A stretch of DNA of 64,000 nt from Andeanibacterium fulvum (GCF_037154085.1 NZ_JBANRM010000003.1:1-64000), one strand, 5' to 3'; counted from the stretch's first letter, positions 50,216 through 60,669 are shown. Numbers and translations: made by a program. Notes: generated by a model not told the origin, from the letters alone.

Positions 50216-51355
50216 TCAGGAATGGTCGATCACGAGGCCGTCGATCTCGTTCGCGACATCCTCGAACCGGTCGACCACGCGTTCCAGCCGCTTGAACATT
50301 TCCTGGCGGACCACGAACTGGATCGGGTCCTTCTTGCCCAGTTGCTTGTAGATACGCTTCAGGCCGGCGGCGTGGATTTCGTCGGCATGGCCTTCCATGC
50401 GCACCAGCCGCTCGGTCAGTTCGTGCAGGCGGTGGCCATTATCTGCGATCTTGCGCAGCAGCGGAATCGCCTCGGCCGTGAGGCGCGCGGCATCCACGAT
50501 GATTGCGCACATGTCGCGCATTTCCGGCTCGAATTCGTCGATCTCGTAGAGGTCCACCGCACCGGCGGTCTGCTGCATCTCGTCGATCGCATCGTCCATC
50601 GCGCCGATCAGATCGGTGATCGCACCGCGGTCGAACGGGGTCAGGAACGTGCGGCGCACGGTGTGGAGCACTTCGCGGGTGATCTCGTCCGCATCATGCT
50701 CGCGCTCTTCGATCTCAAGGATGTGTTCGGCCTTGTTCGGCCCACCCTGCGCCAGACGAGCGAGCGCATCGGCCCCGGCCACCAGCGTGGCGGCATGCTG
50801 CTCGAAGAGGTCGAAGAAGTTCCCCTGCTGCGGCAGCAGCTTCTGAATCCAGCCAAACATGGCAGATATTCCTGTCCTTTTACCGACCGTGCTGATCGTA
50901 TTGATGAAGAGGCGCCCCTGAGTGGCGGCGCGGAATTCGCGGGCACCGAAGCTGCGGATCAGTGCCCTGAGATCGGGCTCGTCCACGGCCTCGGCCGCTT
51001 CGGCCAGAGTAAACCAGCGCCGTTCGCGCTCGTGCTGTTCCTTCCAGCTTTCCAGTTCCTCGGTCACTGCGAAGGGGAACACGTCCACATCCGTCCAAAC
51101 CGTGGCGCCGGAAGCGCGCTTCTTGCGATAACGGAACGAGCCGATCGAAGTCGGGCAGGAAGAGCCGAGCACGCCGGCCTCTTCCTCAGCTTCCTTGGCC
51201 GCGCTGGCATGGGGCGGCAGCTTGTTCTCAAGCCCGCCCTTGGGGATCACCCAACGGCCCGTGCCCCTGGTAGTGACCAGCAGAATGCTGATCGGCGCGT
51301 CTACTGCGGGGGAATCCGTGCGATAGGGCAATACGGCAATCTGCCTTTCCGCCAT
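50216..51355 (-). CDS. Nudix hydrolase-DUF47 (PhoU-like) continuous reading frame
   Basis: 379 residues with two parts. Residues 1-150 are a Nudix domain (RWVIPKGGLENKLPPH, then KEAEEEAGVLG), close to the alphaproteobacterial subgroup in which the first Glu of the box is lost. Residues 166-379 start MFGWIQKLLPQQGNFFDLFEQHA and form a complete DUF47 helical protein that partners Pit transporters. No stop codon lies between them. The internal ATG at 50860 has its own AGGA site 9 bases upstream. So either one fused protein is made, or DUF47 is also translated alone. DUF47 and Pit are usually adjacent; the Nudix link is unusual. Confidence 0.8.
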   Translation of the reverse strand: MAERQIAVLPYRTDSPAVDAPISILLVTTRGTGRWVIPKGGLENKLPPHASAAKEAEEEAGVLGSSCPTSIGSFRYRKKRASGATVWTDVDVFPFAVTEELESWKEQHERERRWFTLAEAAEAVDEPDLRALIRSFGAREFRAATQGRLFINTISTVGKRTGISAMFGWIQKLLPQQGNFFDLFEQHAATLVAGADALARLAQGGPNKAEHILEIEEREHDADEITREVLHTVRRTFLTPFDRGAITDLIGAMDDAIDEMQQTAGAVDLYEIDEFEPEMRDMCAIIVDAARLTAEAIPLLRKIADNGHRLHELTERLVRMEGHADEIHAAGLKRIYKQLGKKDPIQFVVRQEMFKRLERVVDRFEDVANEIDGLVIDHS

Positions 51356-51586
51356 GTCGCATGTTTCCTTTCCGCAGCCTCGCGCGCCGCCCCGCTAGGC
51401 GAATGACATGAATATGACAAACGGGAATCGTCCGCTTTTCCCGATTTGGGCCCCCATTACACGCACCCGCGCTTGTCCGCACGCGCGCGAAGGGCCCATG
51501 GATGGTTTCCACGCTTGCCCCGCTGGCCCGCAATCCCTATCTGCCGAGCAACTCCAGAGACAGTTCCGTTTCCCCGAAGGACCATC

Positions 51587-53266
<1,680 letters not shown>

Positions 53267-53286
53267 GGCTTCGATATCCTGATATT

Positions 53287-53318
53287 CGGCCGGCTGGAGC
53301 AGTTTGCTCTGCCGGCCG
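53287..53318 (+). terminator. Hairpin after ettA
   Basis: CGGCCGGC (53287-53294) and GCCGGCCG (53311-53318), with an inner AGCA/TGCT pairing in the loop, 20 bp after the stop codon. No T-run. The remaining 245 bp to the next gene hold no convincing feature. Confidence 0.5.
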
Positions 53319-53563
53319 GTTCAGGCAGTTTCCGGCTTTGGCTGATCCGTTTCTCGCTGCGGCGTGAAGCCGCGCAAAGCGGCATGGGATAGAGCGGCTG
53401 CCCGCATACCCCTGCCCCTCCCCACCGACATGACTGCCGTCATCCAATCCGGCGCGTTTGCGCCCCAGGACGAAGATGACAGGATTTTTCATAAGTTTGC
53501 GACTGTGCTTCGCAGACCGTCCGGTTATGCTCGCCCGAATTCCTGCTGATTGGGGCGCAGCAC

Positions 53564-54553
53564 ATGAGTTCTTCGAAGACGAGTGCCTTTGCAAAACGGG
53601 CACGAGCATTGCTGGCAGTGGCGAGCGGCCTTGTCCCCGCCGCGGCGGTTGGCGCGGATGGCACCGATGGCGCGAAGCCTGGCTGCATGATCTCTCACAC
53701 GGTCACCCAGAATGCGGTGGTGGATGGCGAAATCTACCGGCTGAACAGCGAAACCGACTATCGCGCCGTTTACCGCATCCAGCTGATCCCCAAGGCCGCC
53801 ACGGGCGGGCAGGATGCCAGCAAGGCCACTCTTGCCATCTGGTATCACTGGACGCCCACCGCCACCCGGCAATACCAGATGGCCTTGCGCAATCCCTTCT
53901 ACAAGGAAGGAGAAAGCATTGCCCCCGGGCGGGAAATCTTCTTCGATATCGGCGGCGCGAAACACATAGCGGTCTACAGTTCGCCCACCGTGGAATGGCT
54001 GACAGTCAGCGGCTGGGAAGGCGGCAATGGCCTGGCGTCGGCCGAAGCCGATCCCACCGTGATGTTCAGGAACACCGCCGTCGACACCCCGAACATCACC
54101 TTCACCTATCCGATTGCCGACGCCAAACAGGCCTTCGACGTCGCGCCGCAAGTCTTCAACGCGCTGGTCGATTACGCCAACAAGGGCGAATGCACCGTCA
54201 ACCACCAGTTCGGCGGCGATCCGAACAGCAGCTATGACGATCTGGATTGGGATTGCTTCCTCACCACTGCCACGTGCGAAGTGGTGGGGCTGGAAGACGA
54301 TTGCTGGGAACTGACGACCCTGCGCCGCTTCCGCGACGGCTGGCTGGCACGGCAGGAAGGCGGCGCGGAGGATATCGCCCGCTATTACCTCGATGCTCCG
54401 CCGATTGCCCGTGCCCTGGCATCGGATCGGCAGGCGGCGCTTCGCCTCTACTGGACTCGCATCGTTCCATCCGCGCTTGCCGCGCAGCTTGGCGCAAACA
54501 AGCTTGCCCGGCGCATCTACACAAGGATGATGGGCGAATTAGGCGTCGCTTGA
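53564..54553 (+). CDS. Exported protein with C-terminal CFI-box domain
   Basis: 329 residues. A signal-like hydrophobic segment (about 12-30) precedes a beta-rich domain of some 190 residues without recognised motif. The C-terminal part holds CFLTTAT at 231-237, then LRRFRDGWL at 253-261 and IARYYLDAPPIARAL, the pattern called CFI-box-CTERM. This region has three more cysteines (C238, C247 and earlier C210). Its biochemical function is not established. The gene stands alone between ettA and the RcnB-like gene. Confidence 0.72.
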   Translation: MSSSKTSAFAKRARALLAVASGLVPAAAVGADGTDGAKPGCMISHTVTQNAVVDGEIYRLNSETDYRAVYRIQLIPKAATGGQDASKATLAIWYHWTPTATRQYQMALRNPFYKEGESIAPGREIFFDIGGAKHIAVYSSPTVEWLTVSGWEGGNGLASAEADPTVMFRNTAVDTPNITFTYPIADAKQAFDVAPQVFNALVDYANKGECTVNHQFGGDPNSSYDDLDWDCFLTTATCEVVGLEDDCWELTTLRRFRDGWLARQEGGAEDIARYYLDAPPIARALASDRQAALRLYWTRIVPSALAAQLGANKLARRIYTRMMGELGVA

Positions 54554-54700
54554 AATAGCGCCAAATTTTAATCTTAAGGCAGAGAAACCTGAACGGGAGG
54601 CATCCAGGCCGGTTCAGTTTCCTGTCAGCGCGACTCGTTTAGATCGCCTTTCAGACAGGGCCGCAAACCACTCGGCGGCATGACGGAAGGAGATGCCGCA

Positions 54701-55645
54701 ATGACTATCAGAGGCCTGCTCAGGACGAGCGGACTCGCAGCGCTCGCCACCGCCATGGCGGTGACCGCGCTTCCCGCCGGGGCTTCGGCAAGACCCGGCG
54801 ATAACGGCCAGAACCAGAACTGGTCGCGTGGTTCCGACAATCGTGCCTCGAACGACCGTGGATCGCGCGGCTCGGACAGGCGCGCTTCGGATAGCCGGGG
54901 CTCGGACAGCCGGGCTTCGGACAACCGCAACTGGGCGCCCCCGCGCGGCAATGGCGGGAATGACAATCGGGATTCCCGGCGCGATAGCGGGCGCGATGCC
55001 CCGCAGCGGCCCGCACCGGCTCCGCAGGCCAATGTGCGCCCGGCCCCTGCCCCGCAGGCAGCGCCCCGCCCCGCCCCCCAGGGCAGCAATTATCGCCAGG
55101 GCGACAATAACCGCGGCCCCGGCGCTCCGGGATCGGTACGCCGCAATGACAATGATCGCCCCACCGGCGCCGAGCTTCGCGACCACAATCGCGACCGGGA
55201 CCGGGATCGCGACAACAATCGCGGCGGATCGTATCGCGACAATGATCGCAACGGTTCCTACCGCGATAATGACCGTAACCGGTCCTATCGCGACGGCAAT
55301 CGCAACGGCTCCTACAGCCGGGATCGCGATCACCGGAACTGGGACCGCAAATGGCGGAACGACAACCGCTATGACTGGCGCAAATACCGCAGCAGCAACC
55401 GCAACCGGTTCCACATCGGGATCTATTACGCCCCCTATCGGAACTATTACTACCGGCCGCTGAGCATCGGGTTCTTCCTCGATACGCTGTTCTACAACGA
55501 TCGCTACTGGATCAGCGACCCGTGGTATTACCGCCTGCCGCCGGCCTACGGCCCCTATCGCTGGGTGCGCTATTACGACGACGCCCTGCTGGTGGACACT
55601 TACAATGGCGAAGTGGTGGACGTGATCTACGACTTCTTCTGGTGA
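54701..55645 (+). CDS. RcnB-like periplasmic protein with Arg/Asp/Asn repeats
   Basis: 314 residues. A signal peptide ends near ASA at residue 31. The next 190 residues are low-complexity: repeated GSDxRAS units (SRGSDRRASDSRGSDSRAS) and repeats of GSYRDNDRN with Pro/Ala spacers. The C-terminal 100 residues form the RcnB domain with YDWRKYRSSNRNRFHIGIYY and repeated tyrosines, ending in EVVDVIYDFFW. RcnB in E. coli affects nickel/cobalt homeostasis. AAGGAG 9 bases before the ATG supports this start over one 7 codons upstream. Confidence 0.8.
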   Translation: MTIRGLLRTSGLAALATAMAVTALPAGASARPGDNGQNQNWSRGSDNRASNDRGSRGSDRRASDSRGSDSRASDNRNWAPPRGNGGNDNRDSRRDSGRDAPQRPAPAPQANVRPAPAPQAAPRPAPQGSNYRQGDNNRGPGAPGSVRRNDNDRPTGAELRDHNRDRDRDRDNNRGGSYRDNDRNGSYRDNDRNRSYRDGNRNGSYSRDRDHRNWDRKWRNDNRYDWRKYRSSNRNRFHIGIYYAPYRNYYYRPLSIGFFLDTLFYNDRYWISDPWYYRLPPAYGPYRWVRYYDDALLVDTYNGEVVDVIYDFFW

Positions 55646-55681
55646 CCCTCCTGCTGCCGGAAGAGTGGTTCGGCAGTCAGG

Positions 55682-55713
55682 GCAAGTCCCCCTCCTTCGG
55701 GTGGGGGACTTGC
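55682..55713 (+). terminator. Terminator after the RcnB-like gene
   Basis: A perfect 11-bp stem GCAAGTCCCCC/GGGGGACTTGC with a 10-nt loop, followed by TTCGTTC. It is close to the convergent cytochrome gene and may serve both strands. Confidence 0.75.
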
Positions 55714-55759
55714 TTCGTTCAGGCCATCAGGATCAGGCCCTCAAGGTCCGGCGCCGAAA

Positions 55760-56302
55760 TCAGGCCTTCGGCGTGCCGAAAGGCAGCATCCGGAACAGAT
55801 TGCCGTCCCTGTCGAAGAATGTGTGCTTGAGCGCGCCGAGGATATGCACCGCGATCAGCGCCAGCATCACCGTGCCGCCCGTGGCATGGGCTTCGAAGAT
55901 CGAGTGGCCCAGTTCCGGGTTCTTGCCCACGGGCAGCGCAGGCACGGTCACGCCATAGACGTCCACGGCCAGCGCATAATAGGACTGGCCCAGCCAGCCG
56001 CCCAGCGGCAGGCCGATCAGCAGCACGTAGAATAGCAGGTGGACGGCCTTTGCCGCCGTCTTTTCCCATGGCTTGAGCGAGGATGCGAGCGGCGGCGGGG
56101 CCTTCGCCAGACGCCACAACAGGCGCAGCACGGTGAGCGCCAGGATCACCATCCCCAGCTCCTTGTGCTGGTCCATCACTCGCATCTTTTCAGCAATTTC
56201 AAGATTTTCGGCCGATTCCGCGATCCGCCAGTTCACGATCACGGCAATGGCAATCAGCCAGTGGAGCAGCATCGCCACGGTTGAATAGCGTGTCTGCGTC
56301 AT
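55760..56302 (-). CDS. Cytochrome b561 family protein
   Basis: 180 residues, four membrane helices with histidines placed for two hemes: LLHWLIAIAV in helix 1, DQHKELGMVI before helix 2, AVHLLFYVLL in helix 3 and AVHILGALKHTF in helix 4. It passes electrons from quinol or superoxide across the inner membrane (family knowledge). The ATG at 56302 follows GAGGAGA. It is monocistronic. Confidence 0.92.
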   Translation of the reverse strand: MTQTRYSTVAMLLHWLIAIAVIVNWRIAESAENLEIAEKMRVMDQHKELGMVILALTVLRLLWRLAKAPPPLASSLKPWEKTAAKAVHLLFYVLLIGLPLGGWLGQSYYALAVDVYGVTVPALPVGKNPELGHSIFEAHATGGTVMLALIAVHILGALKHTFFDRDGNLFRMLPFGTPKA

Positions 56303-56367
56303 GGTCCCGTCTCCTCTTGATCCCCGTAGCGAAATGGTACTCACGCGCCACCGGGTAGCAAGGAAAA

Positions 56368-56898
56368 CTATTCCTTGCCGCTGTCAGCAGCCTGACCTTC
56401 CACATGGCCCATTTCGCGGGCCAGCCGGTCGAGCCGGTGCGCGATGCGGATCAGTTCCAGCTGGGCGCGCAGGTTCACTTCGTAATCGTGGCGGGCGGCG
56501 ATCCGGTCTTTCTTGGCCTGCCGGTTCTGGCTCATCATGATGATCGGCGCCTGTACGGCGGCCAGCATGGACAGCATCAGATTGAGGAAGATGAAGGGAT
56601 AGCGATCGAACGGGGCGAACCCCAGCGCGGCGAAGGCATCGCTGTTGATCACCACCCAGGCCAGCAGCACAAGGCCGAAGCCCACGATGAAGCCCCAGCT
56701 GCCGCCCACTGCCGCAACCTTGTCGGCCAGCCGGTCGCCGAACCCGGCGTGGATCTGGTTTGCCTCTTCGCGGTCGCCGACGAACACCGTGCCGGCGGCG
56801 ACGCGCTTGATCACCCGCTGTTCGTCCGGCGCCAGATCCTCAAGCTCGCGGCCCAGCAATTCGCGGGCCAGCTTGTGAGGATCGGCCGGAGCGTTCAC
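56368..56898 (-). CDS. DUF1003 family membrane protein
   Basis: 176 residues with two helices (about 68-84 and 97-118, the latter FIFLNLMLSMLAAVQAPIIMMSQNR, a family hallmark) and a charged C-terminal tail with HDYEVNLRAQLE. Family function is unknown. GTG start overlaps the lysK stop codon, so it is the second gene of a lysK unit. The pairing with a tRNA synthetase has no evident meaning. Confidence 0.9.
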   Translation of the reverse strand: MNAPADPHKLARELLGRELEDLAPDEQRVIKRVAAGTVFVGDREEANQIHAGFGDRLADKVAAVGGSWGFIVGFGLVLLAWVVINSDAFAALGFAPFDRYPFIFLNLMLSMLAAVQAPIIMMSQNRQAKKDRIAARHDYEVNLRAQLELIRIAHRLDRLAREMGHVEGQAADSGKE

Positions 56899-58505
56899 TT
56901 GGCCAGCGCTTCCGCGATCAGGCGGCGGGTATTGGCCACGCCGTATAGCGCGATGAAGCTGCCCATGCGCGGCCCCTGGCTGGAGCCGAGCAGCGTTTCG
57001 TAAAGCGCCTTGAACCAGTCGCGCAGGCTTTCGAAACCGAAGCGTTCGTCCTTGCCGATCTCGTAGACTTCGGTCTGCAGATCCTCGGCCGATGCATCTT
57101 CCGCGGTGGTCGCCAGCACCGCATCGAGCGCGGCGAGCGCCGCGGCCTCATTGGCGTCAGGCGCGCGGCGGACCAGCGTGGGGGCCACGAAATCGCGATT
57201 ATAGGCCAGCGCCTTGTCGACCAGAATGTTCAGTTCCGGATGATGCTTGGGATCGGCATCGTGGACGTAATTGCCGAGGTAATTCCACACCTGCTCATGC
57301 GTGGCATGCGTGCCCAGCACGCCCACCAGATTGAGCAGCAGGCCATAGGTCACTGGCAGCGTATCGCCATCGCCGCCGTGATAGCCATTGGCGCGCAGCA
57401 GGTTCCACGCGGGGTTGCCGAGCTGCTGTTCAATCGGCTGTTCGGGAATCTTGGCCCGGAACTGCCAATATTCGTCCACCGCGCGCGGGATCACGCCGAC
57501 ATGCAGCTGCTTGGCGCTCTTGGGTTCGCGGAACAGGTAGAAGCCCAGCGATTCCTCGCTGCCATAGGTCAGCCATTCCTCGATGGTCAGGCCATTGCCC
57601 TTGGACTTGGAAATCTTCTCGCCATTCGCATCCAGGAACAGCTCGTAGATCATGCCTTCAGGCTTACGCCCGCCAAGGATTTGCGCGATCTTGCCGGACT
57701 GAGTGACGCTGTCGGTCAAGTCCTTGCCGCACATTTCGTAATCGACGCCCAGCGCGACCCAGCGCATCGCCCAGTCGACCTTCCATTGCAGCTTGGACTT
57801 GCCGCCCAGGATCGACTGTTCGACCACTTCGCCATCATCCTCGAACCGGACGATCCCGGCCTCCGCATCCACCACTTCGATGGGCACCTGCAACACATGG
57901 CCGGTCTTTTCGCTGATCGGCAGGACGGGCGAATAGGTCTTGCGGCGTTCTTCGCGCAGAGTGGGCAGCATCACGCCCATGATCGCATCGTAATGCTTGA
58001 GGACATTCTTCAGCGCATCGTCGAACTCGCCGGAATCGTACCGGTCCGACGCGGCGACGAATTCATAGTCGAAGCCGAAACGGTCGAGGAAATCGCGCAG
58101 CATCGTGTTGTTGTGATGGGCGAAGCTGGCATGCCCCTTCTCGAAGGGGTCGGGAATGCGGCTCAGCGGCTTGTGGAGGTTTTCACGCAGCACTTCGGCA
58201 TTGGGGATATTGTCGGGCACCTTGCGCAGCCCGTCCATATCGTCGGAGAAGGCGATCAGGCGCGTGGGATGGCCGCCGGTCAGCACTTCATAGGCGCGGC
58301 GCACCAGCGTGGTGCGCAGCACTTCCTGGAAAGTGCCGATATGCGGCAGGCCCGAGGGACCATAGCCGGTTTCGAAGACCACGGGGACGAGATTGCCCGC
58401 CGCATCGCGCTTGCCGCCGGGAAAGCGTTTGGCGAGGCGCTGGGCCTCCTGAAAAGGCCAGGCCTTGGATGTCTGTGCGGCGGCGATCAGTGCTTCATTG
58501 GTCAT
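56895..58505 (-). CDS. lysK: Lysyl-tRNA synthetase, class I
   Basis: Rossmann-fold (class I) LysRS of 536 residues, not the common class II form. The HIGH motif is GLPHIGTF and the KMSKS motif is KISKSKGNG. Alphaproteobacteria and archaea use this type. Other blocks are VFETGYGPSGLPHIGTFQEV and AFSDDMDGLRKVPDN. The ATG at 58505 gives the family N-terminus; another ATG at 58535 is possible. The 292-bp upstream region holds a stem-loop repeat and three tandem 13-mers. Confidence 0.95.
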   Translation of the reverse strand: MTNEALIAAAQTSKAWPFQEAQRLAKRFPGGKRDAAGNLVPVVFETGYGPSGLPHIGTFQEVLRTTLVRRAYEVLTGGHPTRLIAFSDDMDGLRKVPDNIPNAEVLRENLHKPLSRIPDPFEKGHASFAHHNNTMLRDFLDRFGFDYEFVAASDRYDSGEFDDALKNVLKHYDAIMGVMLPTLREERRKTYSPVLPISEKTGHVLQVPIEVVDAEAGIVRFEDDGEVVEQSILGGKSKLQWKVDWAMRWVALGVDYEMCGKDLTDSVTQSGKIAQILGGRKPEGMIYELFLDANGEKISKSKGNGLTIEEWLTYGSEESLGFYLFREPKSAKQLHVGVIPRAVDEYWQFRAKIPEQPIEQQLGNPAWNLLRANGYHGGDGDTLPVTYGLLLNLVGVLGTHATHEQVWNYLGNYVHDADPKHHPELNILVDKALAYNRDFVAPTLVRRAPDANEAAALAALDAVLATTAEDASAEDLQTEVYEIGKDERFGFESLRDWFKALYETLLGSSQGPRMGSFIALYGVANTRRLIAEALAK

Positions 58506-58576
58506 GGCGCGGGTCCATTGCGCCTTGCGCGCCATTTCGCAAGTGCGGCGATTCGATTTGGCCTGAATCGGCCCGG

Positions 58577-58617
58577 AATCCCGCCGAAGTTGACAAAGTT
58601 GACACGGTACAGGGATT
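58577..58617. repeat. Stem-loop element with tandem AGTTGACA loop, copy 2
   Basis: Arms AATCCC (58577-58582) and GGGATT (58612-58617) enclose GCCGAAGTTGACAAAGTTGA and onward. The loop matches copy 1 (15038-15081) while stem pairs differ compensatorily. It is 72 bp upstream of the lysK ATG. Confidence 0.6.
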
Positions 58618-58707
58618 TGCAATCCCCACCCCTGCGGAAGGGGCGTCAACTTCGCGAAGGGAGGGAGGGCGCGGGCTCATCGCATCCCTGCTAGCGCATT
58701 GGCCGCA

Positions 58708-58746
58708 TGTAGGACAGGCGTGTAGAACAGGCGTGTAGGACAGGCG
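58708..58746. repeat. Three tandem 13-bp repeats
   Basis: TGTAGGACAGGCG, TGTAGAACAGGCG and TGTAGGACAGGCG in direct succession (58708-58720, 58721-58733, 58734-58746), one base different in the middle copy. They lie upstream of lysK and just after the end of the proline-rich membrane protein gene. Confidence 0.7.
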
Positions 58747-58797
58747 GGGAAAGAGGCGACCGCTCACACGGCCGCCTCCCCCCGCAGGTGGCATAGG

Positions 58798-59874
58798 TCA
58801 GGCCGCCTGCAAGTGCTTGCGCCGGGCCAGTTCAGGCCAGACATGGGGATAGTCGCTCAGGTCGATCCACGGATCGGCATGTTCGAACTTGCGGCCGATC
58901 GATTGCAGGATCAGGCGCGCGCGCTTCAGCCGGGCACGGCGAGAGCGGAACGGATTGGCCTTGTCCGGCGGCGCATCCAGCATCCGGAAGAGCAGCGCGT
59001 CACGCTCCTCGAACCGGGCGGGAAGCCTGCGCGGCAGGTCCACTGCCTCACCGCCCCGACGACGAACGGTTGAGGCGCCAGTCGGACGGCCGAATAGGGG
59101 CTGGCCAAACAGGGGCTGGATCGTCAGCGGCGTGACCGTGGCGGCGACAGCAGCCGGGGCGGCCGGTTCGGCAAGCGGTTGCGCCGAATGCCTGACCGGA
59201 GGCGCGGTCACGGCAGGCCGCGTAACCACGGGCGGCTGATCCTTGGGCCGGCGCCTGCGCAGCGGGCCGCTGAACAGGGCGAGCAACAGGACCGTGCCAG
59301 CCGCGCCCCAGGCAATGCCGTCAATCGCCTTGATCACCGCATTATCGGGATCGTTCGGGCTTTGCGCCGCAGGCAGGACCTCCTCCGAGCCGAGCGGTTC
59401 TTCGGACAGCGCCGTGGTTTCAACCGGGAAGTAATCCGTATTCACGGGCTGAGGAGCGACAGGCTCCGTCTGCTGGGCCTGCTGGGCGGCAGGCTCAGGC
59501 GCGCCAGAAGCCGTGCGCTGGGGTGCCGCCACCCGGCTTTCACGCGCCACAGGCGCTGCTGCCGGAGCTGCACTCTCCTCTTCGACTTCCACAGGTATCG
59601 GCTGGACGATGGGAGTCGCCTGCATCACCGGCGCCTGCGCGGCAGGAGAGGCCGGAGCAGCCGAAGGTGTAGCAGGCGGAATGTCGGGCGCCTGCGTCGA
59701 AGGAGGCGGCGCTGGCACCACCGGCTCCAGCGGAGGCACGATTTCAGGAGGCGGTGCGGCAGGCGGGTCCACCTGAGGGGGAACCACCTGAGCCGAAAGG
59801 CCGGTTGAACCAAGCACAAGTACCGCGGCAATCGCGGCAGTCGCGCAACGAGCGGATGTGAGTTTCCTTTCCAT
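58798..59874 (-). CDS. Proline-rich single-span membrane protein, unknown
   Basis: 358 residues from the ATG at 59874. A signal sequence (hydrophobic about 9-25) precedes about 150 Pro/Ala/Glu-rich residues, then a membrane helix (IAWGAAGTVLLLALF near residue 190) followed by an Arg-rich stop-transfer segment. The C-terminal cytoplasmic part is basic with a conserved-looking end: RARLKRARLILQSIGRKFEHADPWIDLSDYPHVW. A 14-codon longer start exists. I do not recognise the family. Confidence 0.65.
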   Translation of the reverse strand: MERKLTSARCATAAIAAVLVLGSTGLSAQVVPPQVDPPAAPPPEIVPPLEPVVPAPPPSTQAPDIPPATPSAAPASPAAQAPVMQATPIVQPIPVEVEEESAAPAAAPVARESRVAAPQRTASGAPEPAAQQAQQTEPVAPQPVNTDYFPVETTALSEEPLGSEEVLPAAQSPNDPDNAVIKAIDGIAWGAAGTVLLLALFSGPLRRRRPKDQPPVVTRPAVTAPPVRHSAQPLAEPAAPAAVAATVTPLTIQPLFGQPLFGRPTGASTVRRRGGEAVDLPRRLPARFEERDALLFRMLDAPPDKANPFRSRRARLKRARLILQSIGRKFEHADPWIDLSDYPHVWPELARRKHLQAA

Positions 59875-60091
59875 AGTGAAAGTAAAACGCCCGCCCGCTG
59901 GGCCACGTTCCTTCATCTACGGTTCACGCCGGGCACAAAATCCGGAGTTTTCCTTGATTTTTGCGCCTGCAAAACGGGTTGAATTGAAAATCACTTGCGA
60001 TGGATTGCCGTGACTAAAAACGGATTGAATATTCGCTCGGAACGACTTGTCGTTAAGGTTCAACAGTTCGTCTCAAGACAATGCCACCCTT

Positions 60092-60244
60092 TTCCTCTCC
60101 CCTTGCGGGAGAGGATAGCAAAGCTTGCATCCGCAAGGATGCTAGCGGCGCTTGGCGAGGGGTTGGTGCAGAACTCCCTCTCCAACTTCGGGTAGGCCCT
60201 GAACGGGCCAACCCTTCGTATCCTCTCCCACAAGGGGAGAGGAA
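60092..60244. repeat. 153-bp element with 26-bp terminal inverted repeats
   Basis: TTCCTCTCCCCTTGCGGGAG begins the left arm (60092-60117); the right arm (60219-60244) is its reverse complement with one mismatch. Inside lies a second small palindrome TTGCATCCGCAAGGATGC. It has no coding capacity and looks like a MITE or REP-type element. The surrounding 440-bp gap (59875-60315) holds otherwise only the promoter area of the flanking divergent genes. Confidence 0.7.
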
Positions 60245-60315
60245 CTATTGCTCGAACTTGCCCATTGTTCTCATTACGTTCTAAACTCCGGACCACCAGA
60301 GTCGAGGAGAGCCCC

Positions 60316-60663
60316 ATGAGCTATACCGGCCATTGCCATTGCGGCGCCGTGTCCTTCACCGTGGAGGCTGACCTTCCGGAAAATGCCATCGAGTGCAATT
60401 GCAGCCATTGCAGCGACAAGGGGCTGATCCTCACCTTCGTGCCCGCCGGGCAGTTCACGCTGGACAAGGGCGCTGACGATCTTGGCGAATATCGCTTCAA
60501 CACCCGCACTATCGCCCATCGCTTCTGCAATATTTGCGGCTGCGAGCCCTTTGCCGAAGGAACCAGCCCCAATGGTGAGATGCGCGCGATCAATCTGCGC
60601 TGCGTCGATGCTGCGGATCTTTCGGCAATCCGGCTCGACCCGGTGGACGGCGCGTCTTACTGA
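60316..60663 (+). CDS. GFA/CENP-V family zinc protein
   Basis: 115 residues. Zinc-binding cysteines are in GHCHCGAVSF, CNCSHCSDKG and RFCNICGCEPF, the usual seven-cysteine GFA pattern. Proteins of this family were named for glutathione-dependent formaldehyde activation, a role now doubted for most members. A GGAGAG site precedes the ATG at 60316. The DinG-like helicase gene begins 6 bp after the stop. Confidence 0.9.
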   Translation: MSYTGHCHCGAVSFTVEADLPENAIECNCSHCSDKGLILTFVPAGQFTLDKGADDLGEYRFNTRTIAHRFCNICGCEPFAEGTSPNGEMRAINLRCVDAADLSAIRLDPVDGASY

Positions 60664-60669
60664 CGGGGA

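Noticed and set aside
54828..55463. Threonine/alanine/isoleucine-rich frame overlapping the RcnB-like gene
   Set aside because: It is the +1 frame of a low-complexity repeat region and has no independent start signal or domain.
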